From NCBI RefSeq assembly GCF_900460245.1, contig NZ_UHIP01000001.1:3038001-3102000 (forward strand): 64,000 bases of DNA, read 5' to 3'. The position numbers and the translations under genes were made by a program. Positions 1 to 9,583 of the stretch are shown here, piece after piece (within the stretch, counting starts at the first letter, position 1; the number at the start of each line of letters is the position of its first letter). The DNA comes from Vibrio fluvialis (lineage in GTDB: Bacteria > Pseudomonadota > Gammaproteobacteria > Enterobacterales > Vibrionaceae). The notes beneath the pieces are model-generated. The model was not told the DNA's origin and made no database searches. It was given only the letters and a program-made list of their open reading frames with translations.

Positions 1-723
1 CTGTTTGCCCAGCAAATACTGGCGCTCAATGCCGATGAGCCAGGCATGCACTTTGAGATTCTGGTGCGGATCAAAAACGCCGACGGCGAGTACGTATCAC
101 CGGGGATTTTTGTGCCCGCTTCAGAGCGCTATAACGTGGCGCATTTGCTGGACAAACAGGTGGTGGAGCAGACGCTGCGCTGGTTTGAAACACGCCCACA
201 GGCACTGGCTTGTCTGGGTTTGTGCTCGATTAACCTCTCAGGCCACTCGATGGGGAACGCAGAATTCATCGATAACCTGATCGCGCGCCTGCAAAGCAGC
301 TGCGTGCCATGCAGCAAAATCTGTTTTGAGATCACGGAAACCGCCGCGATGCGAAACCTCAATCAGGCCATTGCTCTGTTCAGTCGCCTGAAAGAGCTCG
401 GTTGCCGAATCGCCTTGGATGACTTTGGCTCTGGGCTGTCATCATTCGGTTACCTGAAGAAGCTGCCGATCGATATCGTCAAAATCGACGGCCTGTTTGT
501 CCGCGACATTGATGTGAATGAGATGGATCATCTGATGGTACGTTCGATTCACGATCTGGCGCGTCAGATGGGCAAGCAAACCGTGGCCGAGTTTGTCGAA
601 AACGACGCGATTTTGCAGCGCCTGCGAGAGATAGGCGTTCACTTTGCGCAGGGTTATCAGATTGGTAAACCACAGCCGATTGACGAGCTGGTTGAACAAT
701 TTCTGACCGCACAGAAGGCTTAG
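1..723 (+). CDS. EAL-domain c-di-GMP phosphodiesterase, C-terminal part (5' end outside window)
   Basis: The reading frame is open from base 1 and ends in TAG at 721-723, so this is the last ~240 codons of a longer gene. It is an EAL domain, the c-di-GMP phosphodiesterase fold. The substrate-side FEILVRI segment, the EITET motif, the metal-binding LDDFGSG motif, the KIDG motif with the catalytic-region lysine, and the VAEFVEN glutamate are all visible, so catalysis looks intact. Any N-terminal GGDEF, PAS or membrane part is not in the window. The ATG at 46 is an internal methionine. The next gene, rsmJ, starts 64 bases downstream. Confidence 0.9.
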   Translation: MFAQQILALNADEPGMHFEILVRIKNADGEYVSPGIFVPASERYNVAHLLDKQVVEQTLRWFETRPQALACLGLCSINLSGHSMGNAEFIDNLIARLQSSCVPCSKICFEITETAAMRNLNQAIALFSRLKELGCRIALDDFGSGLSSFGYLKKLPIDIVKIDGLFVRDIDVNEMDHLMVRSIHDLARQMGKQTVAEFVENDAILQRLREIGVHFAQGYQIGKPQPIDELVEQFLTAQKA

Positions 724-787
724 CCGCCACGCGTAAAATCGGCTACACTGGCGGCCGATTTGACCCCTCGATTCTGGAGTGAGACCT

Positions 788-1576
788 TTGCAGCTACAAC
801 TGATTTGTGAAGTCCGCGAACGTGCTGAAGAACTGCAACGTATCGCCAAGCGCTGGCATTTAAGCCACGATGCCAGCAGTCCGTTTGCGCTGGTACTGAC
901 GGCGGAGCGCTTAGAGCTACGTAAAACCGATGAGCCGAAACTCGGAGCGATTTACGTCGACTGGGTCAGCGGTGCCGTGGCGCATCGCCGTAAATTCGGT
1001 GGCGGTAAAGGTCAGGCAATCGCCAAAGCAGCAGGGCTGAACAAAGGTGTGACGCCAACCGTGCTGGATGGCACAGCAGGTCTTGGCCGCGATGCGTTTG
1101 TGCTGGCGTCATTGGGCTGCAAAGTGCAGATGGTGGAGCGTCACCCGGTGGTCGCAGCTTTGCTGGACGATGGCCTGATGCGCGCCAAACTGGATGCAGA
1201 AATCGGCCCGTGGGTCAGTGAGCGCGTGACGTTGCTGCACGCCTCGAGCCACTCTGCGCTGCAACAGTTGGCGCAAGACGCCGCCTTTGAACGCCCGGAT
1301 GTGGTCTACCTCGATCCTATGTATCCACACCCGGAAAACAAAAAGAAAAGTGCGCTGGTCAAAAAAGAGATGCGCGTATTTCAATCCTTGGTCGGGGCAG
1401 ATAACGATGCAGATAGCCTGCTGGCGCCGGCTTTACGGCTGGCGACCAAACGCGTGGTGGTAAAACGTCCGGACTACGCTGAATGGCTGGATGAACATAA
1501 ACCGAGCATGGCGATCGAAACCAAGAAGAACCGCTTTGACGTATACGTGATTGCGGCGATGGGCGACAGCCACTAA
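788..1576 (+). CDS. rsmJ: 16S rRNA (guanine-1516-N2)-methyltransferase
   Basis: RsmJ methylates the exocyclic N2 of G1516 in 16S rRNA using S-adenosylmethionine. The sequence follows E. coli RsmJ closely: an ELRK..DEPKLG block, [11 protein letters not shown], the SAM-binding [15 protein letters not shown] loop, YLDPMYPH (the DPM/PY-type catalytic motif) and [13 protein letters not shown]. The C-terminal KRPDYA and RFDVY blocks are also present. I chose TTG at 788 because a GGAG sits 8 bases upstream and the protein then begins MQLQLICE like relatives. The GTG at 779 overlaps that ribosome site. Length is about 262 residues, normal for the family. Confidence 0.93.
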   Translation: MQLQLICEVRERAEELQRIAKRWHLSHDASSPFALVLTAERLELRKTDEPKLGAIYVDWVSGAVAHRRKFGGGKGQAIAKAAGLNKGVTPTVLDGTAGLGRDAFVLASLGCKVQMVERHPVVAALLDDGLMRAKLDAEIGPWVSERVTLLHASSHSALQQLAQDAAFERPDVVYLDPMYPHPENKKKSALVKKEMRVFQSLVGADNDADSLLAPALRLATKRVVVKRPDYAEWLDEHKPSMAIETKKNRFDVYVIAAMGDSH

Positions 1577-1617
1577 AACATCACTTGCGTTTCCGTTGGC
1601 CTGCGGTTATATCTGAT

Positions 1618-1638
1618 TAAGAATTATTATTATTCTTA
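1618..1638. promoter_or_regulatory. 7-bp inverted repeat upstream of the basic small protein
   Basis: TAAGAAT and ATTCTTA are separated by TATTATT, immediately before the ribosome site of the gene at 1654. It is a symmetric AT-rich element that could be an operator or a promoter element. It does not match a Fur box well. Confidence 0.3.
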
Positions 1639-1653
1639 GCTGGAGCCTCTACC

Positions 1654-2061
1654 ATGACGAAACGTTTGTGTAAGTTAAATCGTCGTGACATCACCTCATC
1701 CTTGGGTGAGATTCATCGTCTTGTCGCGCAGCCGGCCTTTATGTGCCGTTCATGTGCGCGTTCATCGGCAGACAAAAATGCGCTGTGTAAACCGGAAGCT
1801 CTGCCAAAGATGAAGAGTAAAGGTAACGCCAAGTTGGCGCTGAACGTGGGGCAATCGCGCAGTAAGTCAGCTGAAAAAGCGGCGCTGAAACTGGCGAAGA
1901 AGACGCTGAAAAAGCAGAAAAAATATCAGAAGAAGCTGGCTAAGGTGCTCAAACAGCAACAGAAAATGATGAAAAAACAGCAGGCGCTGCAAGCCAAGTT
2001 CAATGCACTCAATCCGAGTGTGGTGTTGCCCGAAGCGGGCATCATGGCGCAGATGCACTGA
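1654..2061 (+). CDS. Conserved hypothetical lysine-rich protein
   Basis: This 135-residue protein has no function I recognise. The N-terminal half has a CXXC pair (FMCRSCARS) and a third cysteine a little later, which could bind a metal. The C-terminal half, about residues 60-115, is a very basic lysine/glutamine-rich helix, suggesting nucleic-acid or ribosome association; that is inference only. It is followed directly by a strong terminator, has its own upstream region with an inverted repeat, and is probably monocistronic. Similar short proteins occur in vibrios. Confidence 0.7.
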   Translation: MTKRLCKLNRRDITSSLGEIHRLVAQPAFMCRSCARSSADKNALCKPEALPKMKSKGNAKLALNVGQSRSKSAEKAALKLAKKTLKKQKKYQKKLAKVLKQQQKMMKKQQALQAKFNALNPSVVLPEAGIMAQMH

Positions 2062-2073
2062 TTCGAATTCAAC

Positions 2074-2103
2074 AAAAAGCCCACCATTCGGTGGGCTTTT
2101 TTA
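2074..2103. terminator. Bidirectional intrinsic terminator
   Basis: AAAAGCCCACC and GGTGGGCTTTT form an 11-bp stem around an ATTC loop, with T residues on both strands. It ends the basic-protein gene on plus and serves the convergent EamA gene on minus. Confidence 0.9.
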
Positions 2104-2114
2104 TCGTATAGAGA

Positions 2115-2999
2115 TTACTGCTCGGAAGCGCGGTAGCTCAGTTCCACGCGGCGCTTCACCCAGGTTTCGTTGACCCACAACGACAGCAGGATCACCAGCC
2201 CGCCGAGAGACAAACGCGCCAGGTCGACATCGCGGTTCCAGATCAGAATATTGACCACCAGACCCGCCGGTACCAGCACATTGTTCATGATCGCCAGCGC
2301 GCCAGCGTTGACCATGCACGCACCTTTGTTCCAGGCAAAATAGCCAAAGCCAGAGGCAATCACACCGAGGTAAATTAAAATGCTCCATTGCACCGAGGTG
2401 GTTGGCAGCTTGCCAGGGTTGCCCAGCAGCAGGAATGCGACCGTCGCAACCACCAGCGCGCCAAGATAGAAGTAACCAAACACGGTGTGTTGTGGCAGCT
2501 CAACGGTTTCCCGTTCCATCACGTATTTATAGCCGACCTGACCGATGGCAAAGCAGAGGTTCGCCCCTTGAACCACCATAAAGCCGAGGAAGAAGTTTTC
2601 GTTAATGCCGGCAAATTTGATCACCGCCGCGCCCGCCACCGCAATCACTGCTGTGACCAGATACCATGGCGAGAAACGTCCTTTGAGCATGTCATAAATC
2701 AGGGTGACATAAATCGGCGTAAAGATGGTGAACAGCAGCACTTCCGGTACGGAGAGCAGCAAGAACGACTGATAATAGAAGCAGTACATCAAGCCAAGCT
2801 GAATTCCGCCAATCGCCATCAGTTTGCCGATCAGCTTACCGGGTACTTGTTTGAATTTAAGAAATGGCAGGAAAACGATACTGGCCAATGCCACGCGCAT
2901 CAGTACAGAAAACCAAGAATCAACCTGACCGGCAAGATAAACGCCGATCAGGCTGAATGAGAAGGCCCAAAGTAGGGTGACTGCAGATAAATAAATCAT
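2115..2999 (-). CDS. EamA/DMT-family inner-membrane transporter
   Basis: This 294-residue protein has about ten hydrophobic segments in two EamA repeats, the drug/metabolite transporter fold. Such proteins usually export amino acids, metabolites or drugs; the substrate cannot be read from sequence. The first repeat starts at the N-terminal LLWAFSFSLIGVYLA and the second at about residue 145. The C-terminus is short and basic. No clear Shine-Dalgarno precedes the chosen ATG, so the start is slightly uncertain. It converges on the basic-protein gene and shares its terminator. Confidence 0.87.
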   Translation of the reverse strand: MIYLSAVTLLWAFSFSLIGVYLAGQVDSWFSVLMRVALASIVFLPFLKFKQVPGKLIGKLMAIGGIQLGLMYCFYYQSFLLLSVPEVLLFTIFTPIYVTLIYDMLKGRFSPWYLVTAVIAVAGAAVIKFAGINENFFLGFMVVQGANLCFAIGQVGYKYVMERETVELPQHTVFGYFYLGALVVATVAFLLLGNPGKLPTTSVQWSILIYLGVIASGFGYFAWNKGACMVNAGALAIMNNVLVPAGLVVNILIWNRDVDLARLSLGGLVILLSLWVNETWVKRRVELSYRASEQ

Positions 3000-3055
3000 A
3001 ACGAGAATGGTTTAATGAAAAATTACCTGCAGTCTAACTGAGTTTTTCTTCGCCG

Positions 3056-3481
3056 TCAGTCGTTGAGTGGTACAACCAACATGTCGACAGGTGAGCAATT
3101 AATAAGCTGACGGGTTGAGGACAGCAATTTGCTCCAGAAATCCTGATGGTGACCACACACGACCAAGTCAATGTTGAACTCATTGATGGTGTCACACAGT
3201 TCATTACTCAGATCGCCACTGCCCACCAGGGTGTGTTTGATTGGGTAGTTTGCGTAGTTCGCCAGATCCTGCAGTTGTTTCTGGGACGCTTCCATCGCGT
3301 GGTGCTGAGTCTCCGCCAGATTGATGTCGATCAGCCCGGTGTAAAGCTCGGCATAATTCACATCAATATGAATAAAAGAGATCTCCGCATTCAGAGGCTT
3401 AGCCAGCGCAACCGCTTTGTCGATCAAAAGTTTGCTGTCTTCTGAGAGATCGACGGCAACTAAAATGTGTTGATAACTCAT
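3056..3481 (-). CDS. uspA: Universal stress protein A
   Basis: UspA is a small cytoplasmic protein of the universal stress family, important for survival in growth arrest and oxidative stress. This 141-residue protein has the ILVAVDLSEDS start and the family fold throughout. As in E. coli UspA there is no clear ATP-binding G-2X-G-9X-G(S/T) signature: the C-terminal part reads VVCGHHQDFWSKLLSSTRQL. An AGGAG-type site lies just upstream of the start. It diverges from ftnA. The trio uspA, ftnA and uspB points to a stationary-phase/iron stress cluster. Confidence 0.95.
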   Translation of the reverse strand: MSYQHILVAVDLSEDSKLLIDKAVALAKPLNAEISFIHIDVNYAELYTGLIDINLAETQHHAMEASQKQLQDLANYANYPIKHTLVGSGDLSNELCDTINEFNIDLVVCGHHQDFWSKLLSSTRQLINCSPVDMLVVPLND

Positions 3482-3543
3482 AATGCTATCTCCTTGTAGG
3501 TGACTAACTACAGATTAGCACCTCGCTCAGAAGTTTTTTGCCG

Positions 3544-3566
3544 TCGCGATCAAATATCCATCGCGA
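3544..3566. promoter_or_regulatory. Inverted repeat between uspA and ftnA
   Basis: TCGCGAT and ATCGCGA are separated by 9 bases in the divergent uspA/ftnA region. The 7-bp arms are perfect and GC-rich within an AT-richer region, so this is a candidate operator for either gene. A likely ftnA -10 (TATAGT, 3604-3609) lies 38 bases downstream. Confidence 0.35.
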
Positions 3567-3644
3567 GCGGACAAGGTGTTCTAACAATAGCCAGCGAACA
3601 TGTTATAGTGGCATCAGTGATTTATGATGAATTAGGAGCCTTCG

Positions 3645-4172
3645 ATGCTATCGCAAGCTATGGTCGATCAACTGAATGATCAAATTAATCTCGAATTTTT
3701 TTCATCCAATCTATACTTACAAATGAGTGCTTGGTGTGAAGACAAAGGATTTGATGGTGCCGCAGAGTTTTTACGTTCTCATGCCGTAGAAGAGATGCAG
3801 CACATGCAACGTCTGTTTACGTATGTTAGTGAGACGGGCTCAATGCCAATCCTGGGTGCGATCGCAGCGCCAAAACACGATTTCGCAAGCTTAGGCGAAG
3901 TATTCCGCGAAACGTATGAACATGAGCAGATGATTACGCAGAAAATCAACAAGCTGGCTCATCTGGCGTTCACATCTCAAGACTACTCAACATTTAACTT
4001 CCTTCAGTGGTACGTTGCGGAGCAACATGAAGAAGAGAAGTTGTTTAAAGGGATTTTAGATAAGCTGGAGCTTGTCGGCGAAGATGGTAAGGCGTTGTTC
4101 TTCATCGATAAAGACCTGGCAGCATTGGCAAAAGCAGGCTCATCTTCGGTAATGGATGCCCCCGCTGAGTAA
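3645..4172 (+). CDS. ftnA: Non-heme ferritin
   Basis: This 175-residue bacterial ferritin oxidises Fe(II) and stores ferric iron in a 24-subunit shell. Ferroxidase ligands are visible: the early glutamate in [12 protein letters not shown], the E..H pair in AVEEMQHMQ, and later glutamates in YEHEQM and [10 protein letters not shown]. The AGGAG at 3631-3635 fits the ATG. A -10-like TATAGT lies upstream at 3604-3609. A probable hairpin terminator follows. Iron-dependent control through RyhB, which is encoded in this same window, is known for related genes but is inferred here. Confidence 0.95.
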   Translation: MLSQAMVDQLNDQINLEFFSSNLYLQMSAWCEDKGFDGAAEFLRSHAVEEMQHMQRLFTYVSETGSMPILGAIAAPKHDFASLGEVFRETYEHEQMITQKINKLAHLAFTSQDYSTFNFLQWYVAEQHEEEKLFKGILDKLELVGEDGKALFFIDKDLAALAKAGSSSVMDAPAE

Positions 4173-4179
4173 CCTCAGC

Positions 4180-4211
4180 AAAAAGACCAATTGAAGCGAT
4201 CGTCTTTTTCT
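4180..4211 (+). terminator. Probable terminator after ftnA
   Basis: AAAAAGAC and GTCTTTTT pair across a 14-base loop that can add a few pairs. The T-rich 3' end lies just before uspB. Confidence 0.55.
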
Positions 4212-4246
4212 CTGGGCATTCTTACACAAGATGTAGGGAGGAAAAG

Positions 4247-4570
4247 ATGATCAGTGGAGATACCATTCTATTAGCGCTAATGATCGTAACCGGTGTGAAC
4301 GTGCTCCGTTACCTCACCGCATTACGCTCTCTCATCTACATCATGCGCGAAGCTCACCCCTTGCTCTATCAGCAAGTTGACGGCGGTGGCTTTTTTACCA
4401 CCCATGGTAATATGACCAAACAGGTGCGCTTGTACCACTACATCAAAAGCAAAGAGTATCACCACCATCACGACCCGGTGTTTACCGGTAAGTGCGACCG
4501 CGTGCGTGAGCTGTTTATCCTCTCGACTTCACTGGTCGTACTGACGACGGTAGCAGCCTTTATGCTGTGA
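4247..4570 (+). CDS. uspB: Universal stress protein B
   Basis: UspB is a small inner-membrane protein linked to stationary phase and ethanol resistance in E. coli. This 107-residue protein has two predicted membrane segments (about residues 5-22 and 88-106) with a basic, histidine-rich loop containing HHHH between them. AGGGAGG just upstream is a strong ribosome site. It lies between ftnA and the yhiN flavoprotein; E. coli also keeps uspB near yhiN and another usp gene. Confidence 0.92.
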   Translation: MISGDTILLALMIVTGVNVLRYLTALRSLIYIMREAHPLLYQQVDGGGFFTTHGNMTKQVRLYHYIKSKEYHHHHDPVFTGKCDRVRELFILSTSLVVLTTVAAFML

Positions 4571-4626
4571 CAAGTGGTCAATTGGCAAGCGGTGTTTTTA
4601 CCGTTAGAATACCGCCCCGAGTGAGT

Positions 4627-4655
4627 AAGGATGTGCGCTGCACATCCTTTTTTAT
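4627..4655 (+). terminator. Intrinsic terminator after uspB
   Basis: AAGGATGTGC and GCACATCCTT form a perfect 10-bp stem with a 3-base loop, followed by a T run. Confidence 0.9.
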
Positions 4656-4674
4656 TGCAGTTGAGTGAGCCGAG

Positions 4675-5862
4675 ATGAGTGAAAAAGTCGATGTTGTCGT
4701 GATTGGGGCGGGTGCCGCAGGCCTGATGTGTGCCGCTGAAGCAGGTAAGCGTGGCCGCAAAGTGCTTATTATCGATCACGCCAAAAAACCGGGACGTAAA
4801 ATACTCATCTCTGGCGGCGGCCGTTGTAACTTCACTAACTACGATGTGTCGGCAGCCAACTACCTGTGTGGCAACCCGCACTTCGTCAAGTCTGCGCTGT
4901 CGCAGTACACCAACTGGGATTTCATCGCCATGGTCGGCAAGTACGGCATTGCGTACGAAGAGCGTGACCATGGACAGCTATTCTGTCTCGATTCGGCCAA
5001 AGATATCGTCAACATGCTGCTGGCCGAGTGCGATCAGCCGACCATTCGCCAGCGCTATCAGGTGGAAACGCTGGAGATCGCCAAAACCGAGCAGGGCTTT
5101 AGCCTCAAAACTTCAGCCGGCGATATTGAATGCCAGTCGCTGGTGGTGGCAACCGGTGGCTTGTCGATGCCCAAACTTGGCGCGACGCCATTTGGTTACA
5201 AAATTGCTGAGCAGTTTGGTTTACCCGTACACGCGACCACGGCGGGCTTGGTGCCGTTTACGCTGCATGTGGAAGACAAAGACGCGCTGGCTGAATTGTC
5301 GGGCATCGCGGTGCCGTCCGAAATTCAGGCCGAGTGTGGCAAGGTGTTTAAAGAAGCGCTGCTGTTTACCCATCGCGGCTTATCCGGCCCGGCGGTGTTG
5401 CAGATTTCCTCTTACTGGAAACCCGGTCAGGCGGTGACCATCAATCTGGTGCCGGACGTGGATATCGATGAGCTGCTGACCCGTTCGCGTGAAAAACACC
5501 CGAATCAAAGCCTGAAAAATACCCTGGCACGCGTGCTGCCGAAACGCTTGGTGGAAGTGCTGATCGAGCGCAAACTGCTGAGCGACAAACCGCTCAAACA
5601 ACTCAACCCGAAAGAGCTGAGCGCCGTATCCGAGACGCTGCAACAGTGGCGCATTGTACCCAACGGCACCGAAGGCTACCGCACCGCAGAAGTGACGCTG
5701 GGTGGCGTCGACACCGACTCGCTCTCATCGAAAACCATGGAGTGCAAAACCGTGCCGGGGCTTTATTTTGTCGGTGAAGTGATGGACGTGACTGGTTGGC
5801 TCGGCGGCTACAACTTCCAGTGGGCGTGGTCGAGCGGTTACGTGGCGGGACAGTGGGTATAG
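4675..5862 (+). CDS. yhiN: YhiN/HI0933-family NAD(P)/FAD-dependent oxidoreductase
   Basis: This 395-residue flavoprotein of the HI0933 family begins with the Rossmann dinucleotide motif VVVIGAGAAGLMCAAEAG. Next come KPGRKILISGGGRCNFTN, characteristic of the family, and a C-terminal block with GLYFVGEVMDVTGWLGGYNFQWA that closes the FAD site. The physiological substrate is not established. Its position next to uspB mirrors E. coli. It is monocistronic here, and its 3' end faces the araFGH operon, marking the left edge of the arabinose block. Confidence 0.93.
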   Translation: MSEKVDVVVIGAGAAGLMCAAEAGKRGRKVLIIDHAKKPGRKILISGGGRCNFTNYDVSAANYLCGNPHFVKSALSQYTNWDFIAMVGKYGIAYEERDHGQLFCLDSAKDIVNMLLAECDQPTIRQRYQVETLEIAKTEQGFSLKTSAGDIECQSLVVATGGLSMPKLGATPFGYKIAEQFGLPVHATTAGLVPFTLHVEDKDALAELSGIAVPSEIQAECGKVFKEALLFTHRGLSGPAVLQISSYWKPGQAVTINLVPDVDIDELLTRSREKHPNQSLKNTLARVLPKRLVEVLIERKLLSDKPLKQLNPKELSAVSETLQQWRIVPNGTEGYRTAEVTLGGVDTDSLSSKTMECKTVPGLYFVGEVMDVTGWLGGYNFQWAWSSGYVAGQWV

Positions 5863-5881
5863 CGGGTCGAATTCATTTCAT

Positions 5882-5916
5882 AAAAAAGCTCTCTTATTTG
5901 TGGGAAATAAGAGAGC
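5882..5916 (-). terminator. Terminator of araFGH
   Basis: GCTCTCTTATTT and AAATAAGAGAGC form a perfect 12-bp stem with a GTGGG loop. On the minus strand the stem is followed by six T residues, so it mainly ends araH transcription. On the plus strand the T run is absent. Confidence 0.85.
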
Positions 5917-5935
5917 AAGTAACCGATGAATTGGC

Positions 5936-6922
5936 TTAACGTGATTTTTGTTTGTAGCGGTCAAAAATAACGGCAGCCAGCAAGATTGCACCACGGACGA
6001 CGTACTGTGCAAAAGGTGACATGTTCAATAGGTTCATGGCATTTTCCACGGTGCCGAGAATCAGCACCCCGGCAATGACATAAGAGACTTTACCAATCCC
6101 GCCTTTGAGCGACACACCGCCCAACACACAGGCGGAGATCACCACCAGTTCAAAACCGACCGACGTCATGGGCTGACCACTGGTCATCCGCGCCGCCAGA
6201 ATTACCCCCGCCAACGCTGAGATAAATCCTGAGATGGTGAAAATCAGCATCTTGGTTTTAACCACATTCACGCCGGCCAGACGCGCTGCTTCTTCGTTGC
6301 CACCGATGGCCAGAGTGTTGCGACCATACACGGTGCGGTTGAGCAGGAAGGCAAACACGGCAAACGTCACGATGGTCAGCCACACCGGGGTCGGAATGCC
6401 AAGCAGCGACGAGTTACCCAAGGTAAAGAAGCTTTCTTCCGTGATGCCGACTGCTTTACCATCGGAGATGATGTAACCGAGGCCACGGGCAATCTGCATG
6501 GTCGCCAGAGTGGTAATCAGCGCGTTGATTTGCAGTTTGGCAATCACAAAGCCATTCAGCAGGCCAAACAGCACGCCCGACAACAGGCCGGCACCAATGC
6601 CCAGTACGACACTGCTGGTGGCGTTGATCGCTACCGCGGTCACGACGCCGGAGCAGGCGATGACGGAAGCGACGGAGAGGTCGAGGTCGCCACAGGCAAG
6701 GCAGAACAGCATCGCACACGCCACCATACCGCTCATGGAGATGGCCAGACCAAGACCTTTCATGTTCACAAAGGTCGCGAAGTAGGGCACGAACAGGCAG
6801 CACAGCAGAAACAAGCCAGCAAACACCATCAGCATGCCGAAACGATCCCAGATCTGGGCGAAGTTAAACCCGCCAGACTTCTGTTCGGAATTAACCATTT
6901 TGGTAGAACTTGATAGAGACAT
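5936..6922 (-). CDS. araH: L-arabinose ABC transporter, permease
   Basis: AraH is the membrane channel of the high-affinity L-arabinose importer AraFGH. The 328-residue sequence is collinear with E. coli AraH: MKGLGLAISMSGMVAC, CGDLDLSVASVIAC, NALITTLATMQIARGL, AIGGNEEAARLAGV (the loop that contacts the ATPase), and SPFAQYVVRG near the end. About ten hydrophobic segments are seen. It is the last gene of the minus-strand araFGH operon, 18 bases after araG, and ends at a strong terminator. Confidence 0.97.
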   Translation of the reverse strand: MSLSSSTKMVNSEQKSGGFNFAQIWDRFGMLMVFAGLFLLCCLFVPYFATFVNMKGLGLAISMSGMVACAMLFCLACGDLDLSVASVIACSGVVTAVAINATSSVVLGIGAGLLSGVLFGLLNGFVIAKLQINALITTLATMQIARGLGYIISDGKAVGITEESFFTLGNSSLLGIPTPVWLTIVTFAVFAFLLNRTVYGRNTLAIGGNEEAARLAGVNVVKTKMLIFTISGFISALAGVILAARMTSGQPMTSVGFELVVISACVLGGVSLKGGIGKVSYVIAGVLILGTVENAMNLLNMSPFAQYVVRGAILLAAVIFDRYKQKSR

Positions 6923-6940
6923 AGTGATATTCCTTCATTC

Positions 6941-8455
6941 TTAAGCTGCGGCTTGTTCTTGGCCCAGCATAGCGAGGCGAAGTGCAGTCTGTTCTTTAAA
7001 TTCGTCGCGTTGGAGCTCTCCGGAAATCGCGCCGTCTTTCATCACCAACAGGCGATCGGAGATGCCCAGCACTTCCGGCAGATCGCTCGATACCACCAGC
7101 ACGGTGACGCCGTTCTCGGCCAGCTTAAAGATCAGTTCGTAGATTTCCGATTTGGCGCCGACATCAATGCCACGGGTGGGTTCATCGAGCAGAATGACGC
7201 TCATATCGGTGGAGAGCCAGCGACCGAGAATGACTTTTTGCTGGTTTCCGCCTGAGAGTTTGCCGATGGGCTGATCCAGCGAAGCGGTCTTGACGTTGAG
7301 TGCCTGACGTTGAGTGTCGGCGTTTTTCGCTTCCCAGCCAAAATCGATCAGGCCACCGAGTTTCAGGTGCCACGGACGTGCACTGATGTTGGTGTTTTCC
7401 GCCACCGACATGATCGGCACGATGCCGTCGGCTTTGCGATCTTCCGGGCACAAGGTAATGCCTGCTTTGATGGCGTCGCCCGGCTTACGCACATTAATGT
7501 TGACGTCATGCAGGTACAGCTCGCCAGCGGTGCGTTTCTCCGCGCCGAAAATCAGTCGGGTCAGTTCGGTACGCCCGGCGCCAACCAGACCAAACAAGCC
7601 GAGAATCTCGCCCTGACGAATATCGAGTGAGACGGGCGCCGTCAGTCCGGGGCCTTCAAAATTTTCCAATCGCAGACCACTTAAACCAAGCTCACGTGAA
7701 CGGTAGTTATAGATGTCGCTGATTTCGCGTCCGACCATCAGTTCAACCAGGCGATCGTGGGTCAGTTGCGACAGGTCATCAAACGTCTGCACATGAGTGC
7801 CGTCTTTAAAAATGGTGATCGCATCGCACAGGTTAAAAATCTCTTCCATGCGGTGCGAGACATACAGAATGATTTTGCCGTCATCGCGCAACTCGCGAAT
7901 GACTTTGAACAGGTTTTGAATTTCACGTTGTGACAGGCTGCTGGTCGGCTCATCAAACGCGATGATTTGCGCGTTGCGGCTCAGCGCCTTGGCGATTTCG
8001 ACCATCTGCCATTGGCCGATGGAAAACTCTTTCAGCGGGCGTGATGGATCAAAATCTTCGCCCAGACGCAGCAACTGTTCGCGCGCCTGACGATTGAGGG
8101 TTTCGGTATCCACGCTGCCGTTTTTGGTCGGCAGCTGACCGAGATAAATATTTTCCGCCACGCTCAGTTCAGGCACCAGATTGAGTTCCTGATAGATGAT
8201 GGCAATGCCTTGTGTCAGCGCATCTGTGGTGCCGGATAATGACAGCTCCTGGCCGTCAATCGCAATGTGACCTTCCGTTGGCTGGTGTAGCCCGCTTAAG
8301 GTTTTGAGTAGCGTCGATTTACCTGCACCGTTCTCGCCCATCAGAGCATGAATACTACCTGCGTTGGCGCGAAAGCTGATGTTACTCAGCGCCTTAACAC
8401 CGGGAAAGTGCTTTGAAATGTTGCGAAACTCGAGGTAAGAGGGGGACATCGCCAT
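6941..8455 (-). CDS. araG: L-arabinose ABC transporter, tandem ATPase
   Basis: AraG carries two ATPase domains that power arabinose uptake. Domain 1 has Walker [10 protein letters not shown] (residues 40-48), signature [14 protein letters not shown] and Walker [11 protein letters not shown]. Domain 2 has a divergent Walker A region ([10 protein letters not shown]), signature [15 protein letters not shown] and Walker [11 protein letters not shown]. That asymmetry is normal for sugar tandem ATPases. The frame extends 18 codons further upstream, but ATG at 8455 has a GGAGA site and matches the E. coli start. Length is 504 residues. Confidence 0.96.
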   Translation of the reverse strand: MAMSPSYLEFRNISKHFPGVKALSNISFRANAGSIHALMGENGAGKSTLLKTLSGLHQPTEGHIAIDGQELSLSGTTDALTQGIAIIYQELNLVPELSVAENIYLGQLPTKNGSVDTETLNRQAREQLLRLGEDFDPSRPLKEFSIGQWQMVEIAKALSRNAQIIAFDEPTSSLSQREIQNLFKVIRELRDDGKIILYVSHRMEEIFNLCDAITIFKDGTHVQTFDDLSQLTHDRLVELMVGREISDIYNYRSRELGLSGLRLENFEGPGLTAPVSLDIRQGEILGLFGLVGAGRTELTRLIFGAEKRTAGELYLHDVNINVRKPGDAIKAGITLCPEDRKADGIVPIMSVAENTNISARPWHLKLGGLIDFGWEAKNADTQRQALNVKTASLDQPIGKLSGGNQQKVILGRWLSTDMSVILLDEPTRGIDVGAKSEIYELIFKLAENGVTVLVVSSDLPEVLGISDRLLVMKDGAISGELQRDEFKEQTALRLAMLGQEQAAA

Positions 8456-8515
8456 AACATTCTCTCCGTTCCAATAACGGGTGGCAGCGTAAAAGGACTG
8501 CCACCCCAACCGGAC

Positions 8516-9517
8516 TTACAGTCCTTTTTTCTCCAGTTCTTTTTTGAAGTTGTCGCGGGTGATCAGGACAACGTCGGTCACTTCAACAAACTTGTTCGGT
8601 TCCACACCGTCTTTCACCCATTTGTACAGGGACTCAATCGATTTGTAGCCGTGTACGTCCGGGCTTGGCAACAGCGAGCCGTAGAAGCCGGTCGCTTGTG
8701 ATTTCGCCAGTTCGTTGACCGCGTCCACGCCGTTGATACCAATGCCGATCACTTTGTCAGCGGCAAAGCCTTGGCCTTCTGTGGCGCGAATGCCACCTAA
8801 TACGGTGTTGTCGTTCATGCCAACCACCAGCCACTGTTTCACGCCAGGGTATTGCACCAGCAGGGAGTTGGCGGCATCCAATGCCCCTGGAATGTCGTTG
8901 GTTTTAGTGGGTACGCGATAGATTTGGTTGGCTGGGAAGCCGGCGGTTTTCAGCGCTTTGATTGAGCCGTCCACACGGCGGCGTGCGGTATCCAGTTCAT
9001 CGGCGGTAATCGCCATCACGCCGGTAGTGGCGACATCAAAGCCGCGTTTTTGCATTTCGGTGTACAGCTCCTGGCCCTGACGTTCGCCAATCGCGCTGGC
9101 TGCCATCATCACCAGCGGTACGTCTTTCATCGGCTCGCCTTTGGCGTTGAGGAACTGGTCATCGACGGTGATGACTTTCAAATCATAGCTTTTGGCTTTG
9201 GCCATGATGGCAGGACCCAATTTCGGGTCGGGGGTGCAGATCACAAAGCCTTTGGCGCCACTGGCGGCCAGAGTGTCGATCGCGTTCAGGGTTTTCTCAC
9301 CATCAGGCACGGCCATTTTGATCACTTCAAAGCCCATGTCCTTGCCGGCTTTTTCTGCAAATGACCACTCAGTCTGGAACCATGGTTCTTCTGGCTGTTT
9401 GACCAGATAGCCCAGTTTCAGGGTGTCGTCACTGGATCCAAAAAAAGCGTTGGCAGAAGCACTGAGCAGCGTCAGCCCGGAGAGGGCTGCGGTCGAGAGT
9501 AAGGTTTTTAGTTTCAT
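8516..9517 (-). CDS. araF: L-arabinose-binding periplasmic protein
   Basis: AraF captures L-arabinose in the periplasm and delivers it to AraGH. The 333-residue protein has a typical signal peptide, with cleavage predicted after residue 24 (SANA). The mature part shows the type I binding-protein pattern, with KLGYLVKQPEEPWFQTEW at the start of the sugar-binding lobe and GMNDNTVLGG later, as in E. coli AraF. It is first in araFGH, with an AraC/CRP-type control region upstream. A 60-base gap to araG may allow processing or attenuation, giving more binding protein than ATPase. Confidence 0.97.
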   Translation of the reverse strand: MKLKTLLSTAALSGLTLLSASANAFFGSSDDTLKLGYLVKQPEEPWFQTEWSFAEKAGKDMGFEVIKMAVPDGEKTLNAIDTLAASGAKGFVICTPDPKLGPAIMAKAKSYDLKVITVDDQFLNAKGEPMKDVPLVMMAASAIGERQGQELYTEMQKRGFDVATTGVMAITADELDTARRRVDGSIKALKTAGFPANQIYRVPTKTNDIPGALDAANSLLVQYPGVKQWLVVGMNDNTVLGGIRATEGQGFAADKVIGIGINGVDAVNELAKSQATGFYGSLLPSPDVHGYKSIESLYKWVKDGVEPNKFVEVTDVVLITRDNFKKELEKKGL

Positions 9518-9583
9518 TGTTATTCCATCCGCTGGTAGGGGGTTGTTTCGCTATCCATATTTGTTGATTCGATGTTGGGTTGA

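Noticed and set aside
1618..1638. Fur box before the basic small protein
   Set aside because: AT-rich and symmetric, but its inner 15 bases do not fit the 7-1-7 Fur pattern, unlike the box at ryhB.
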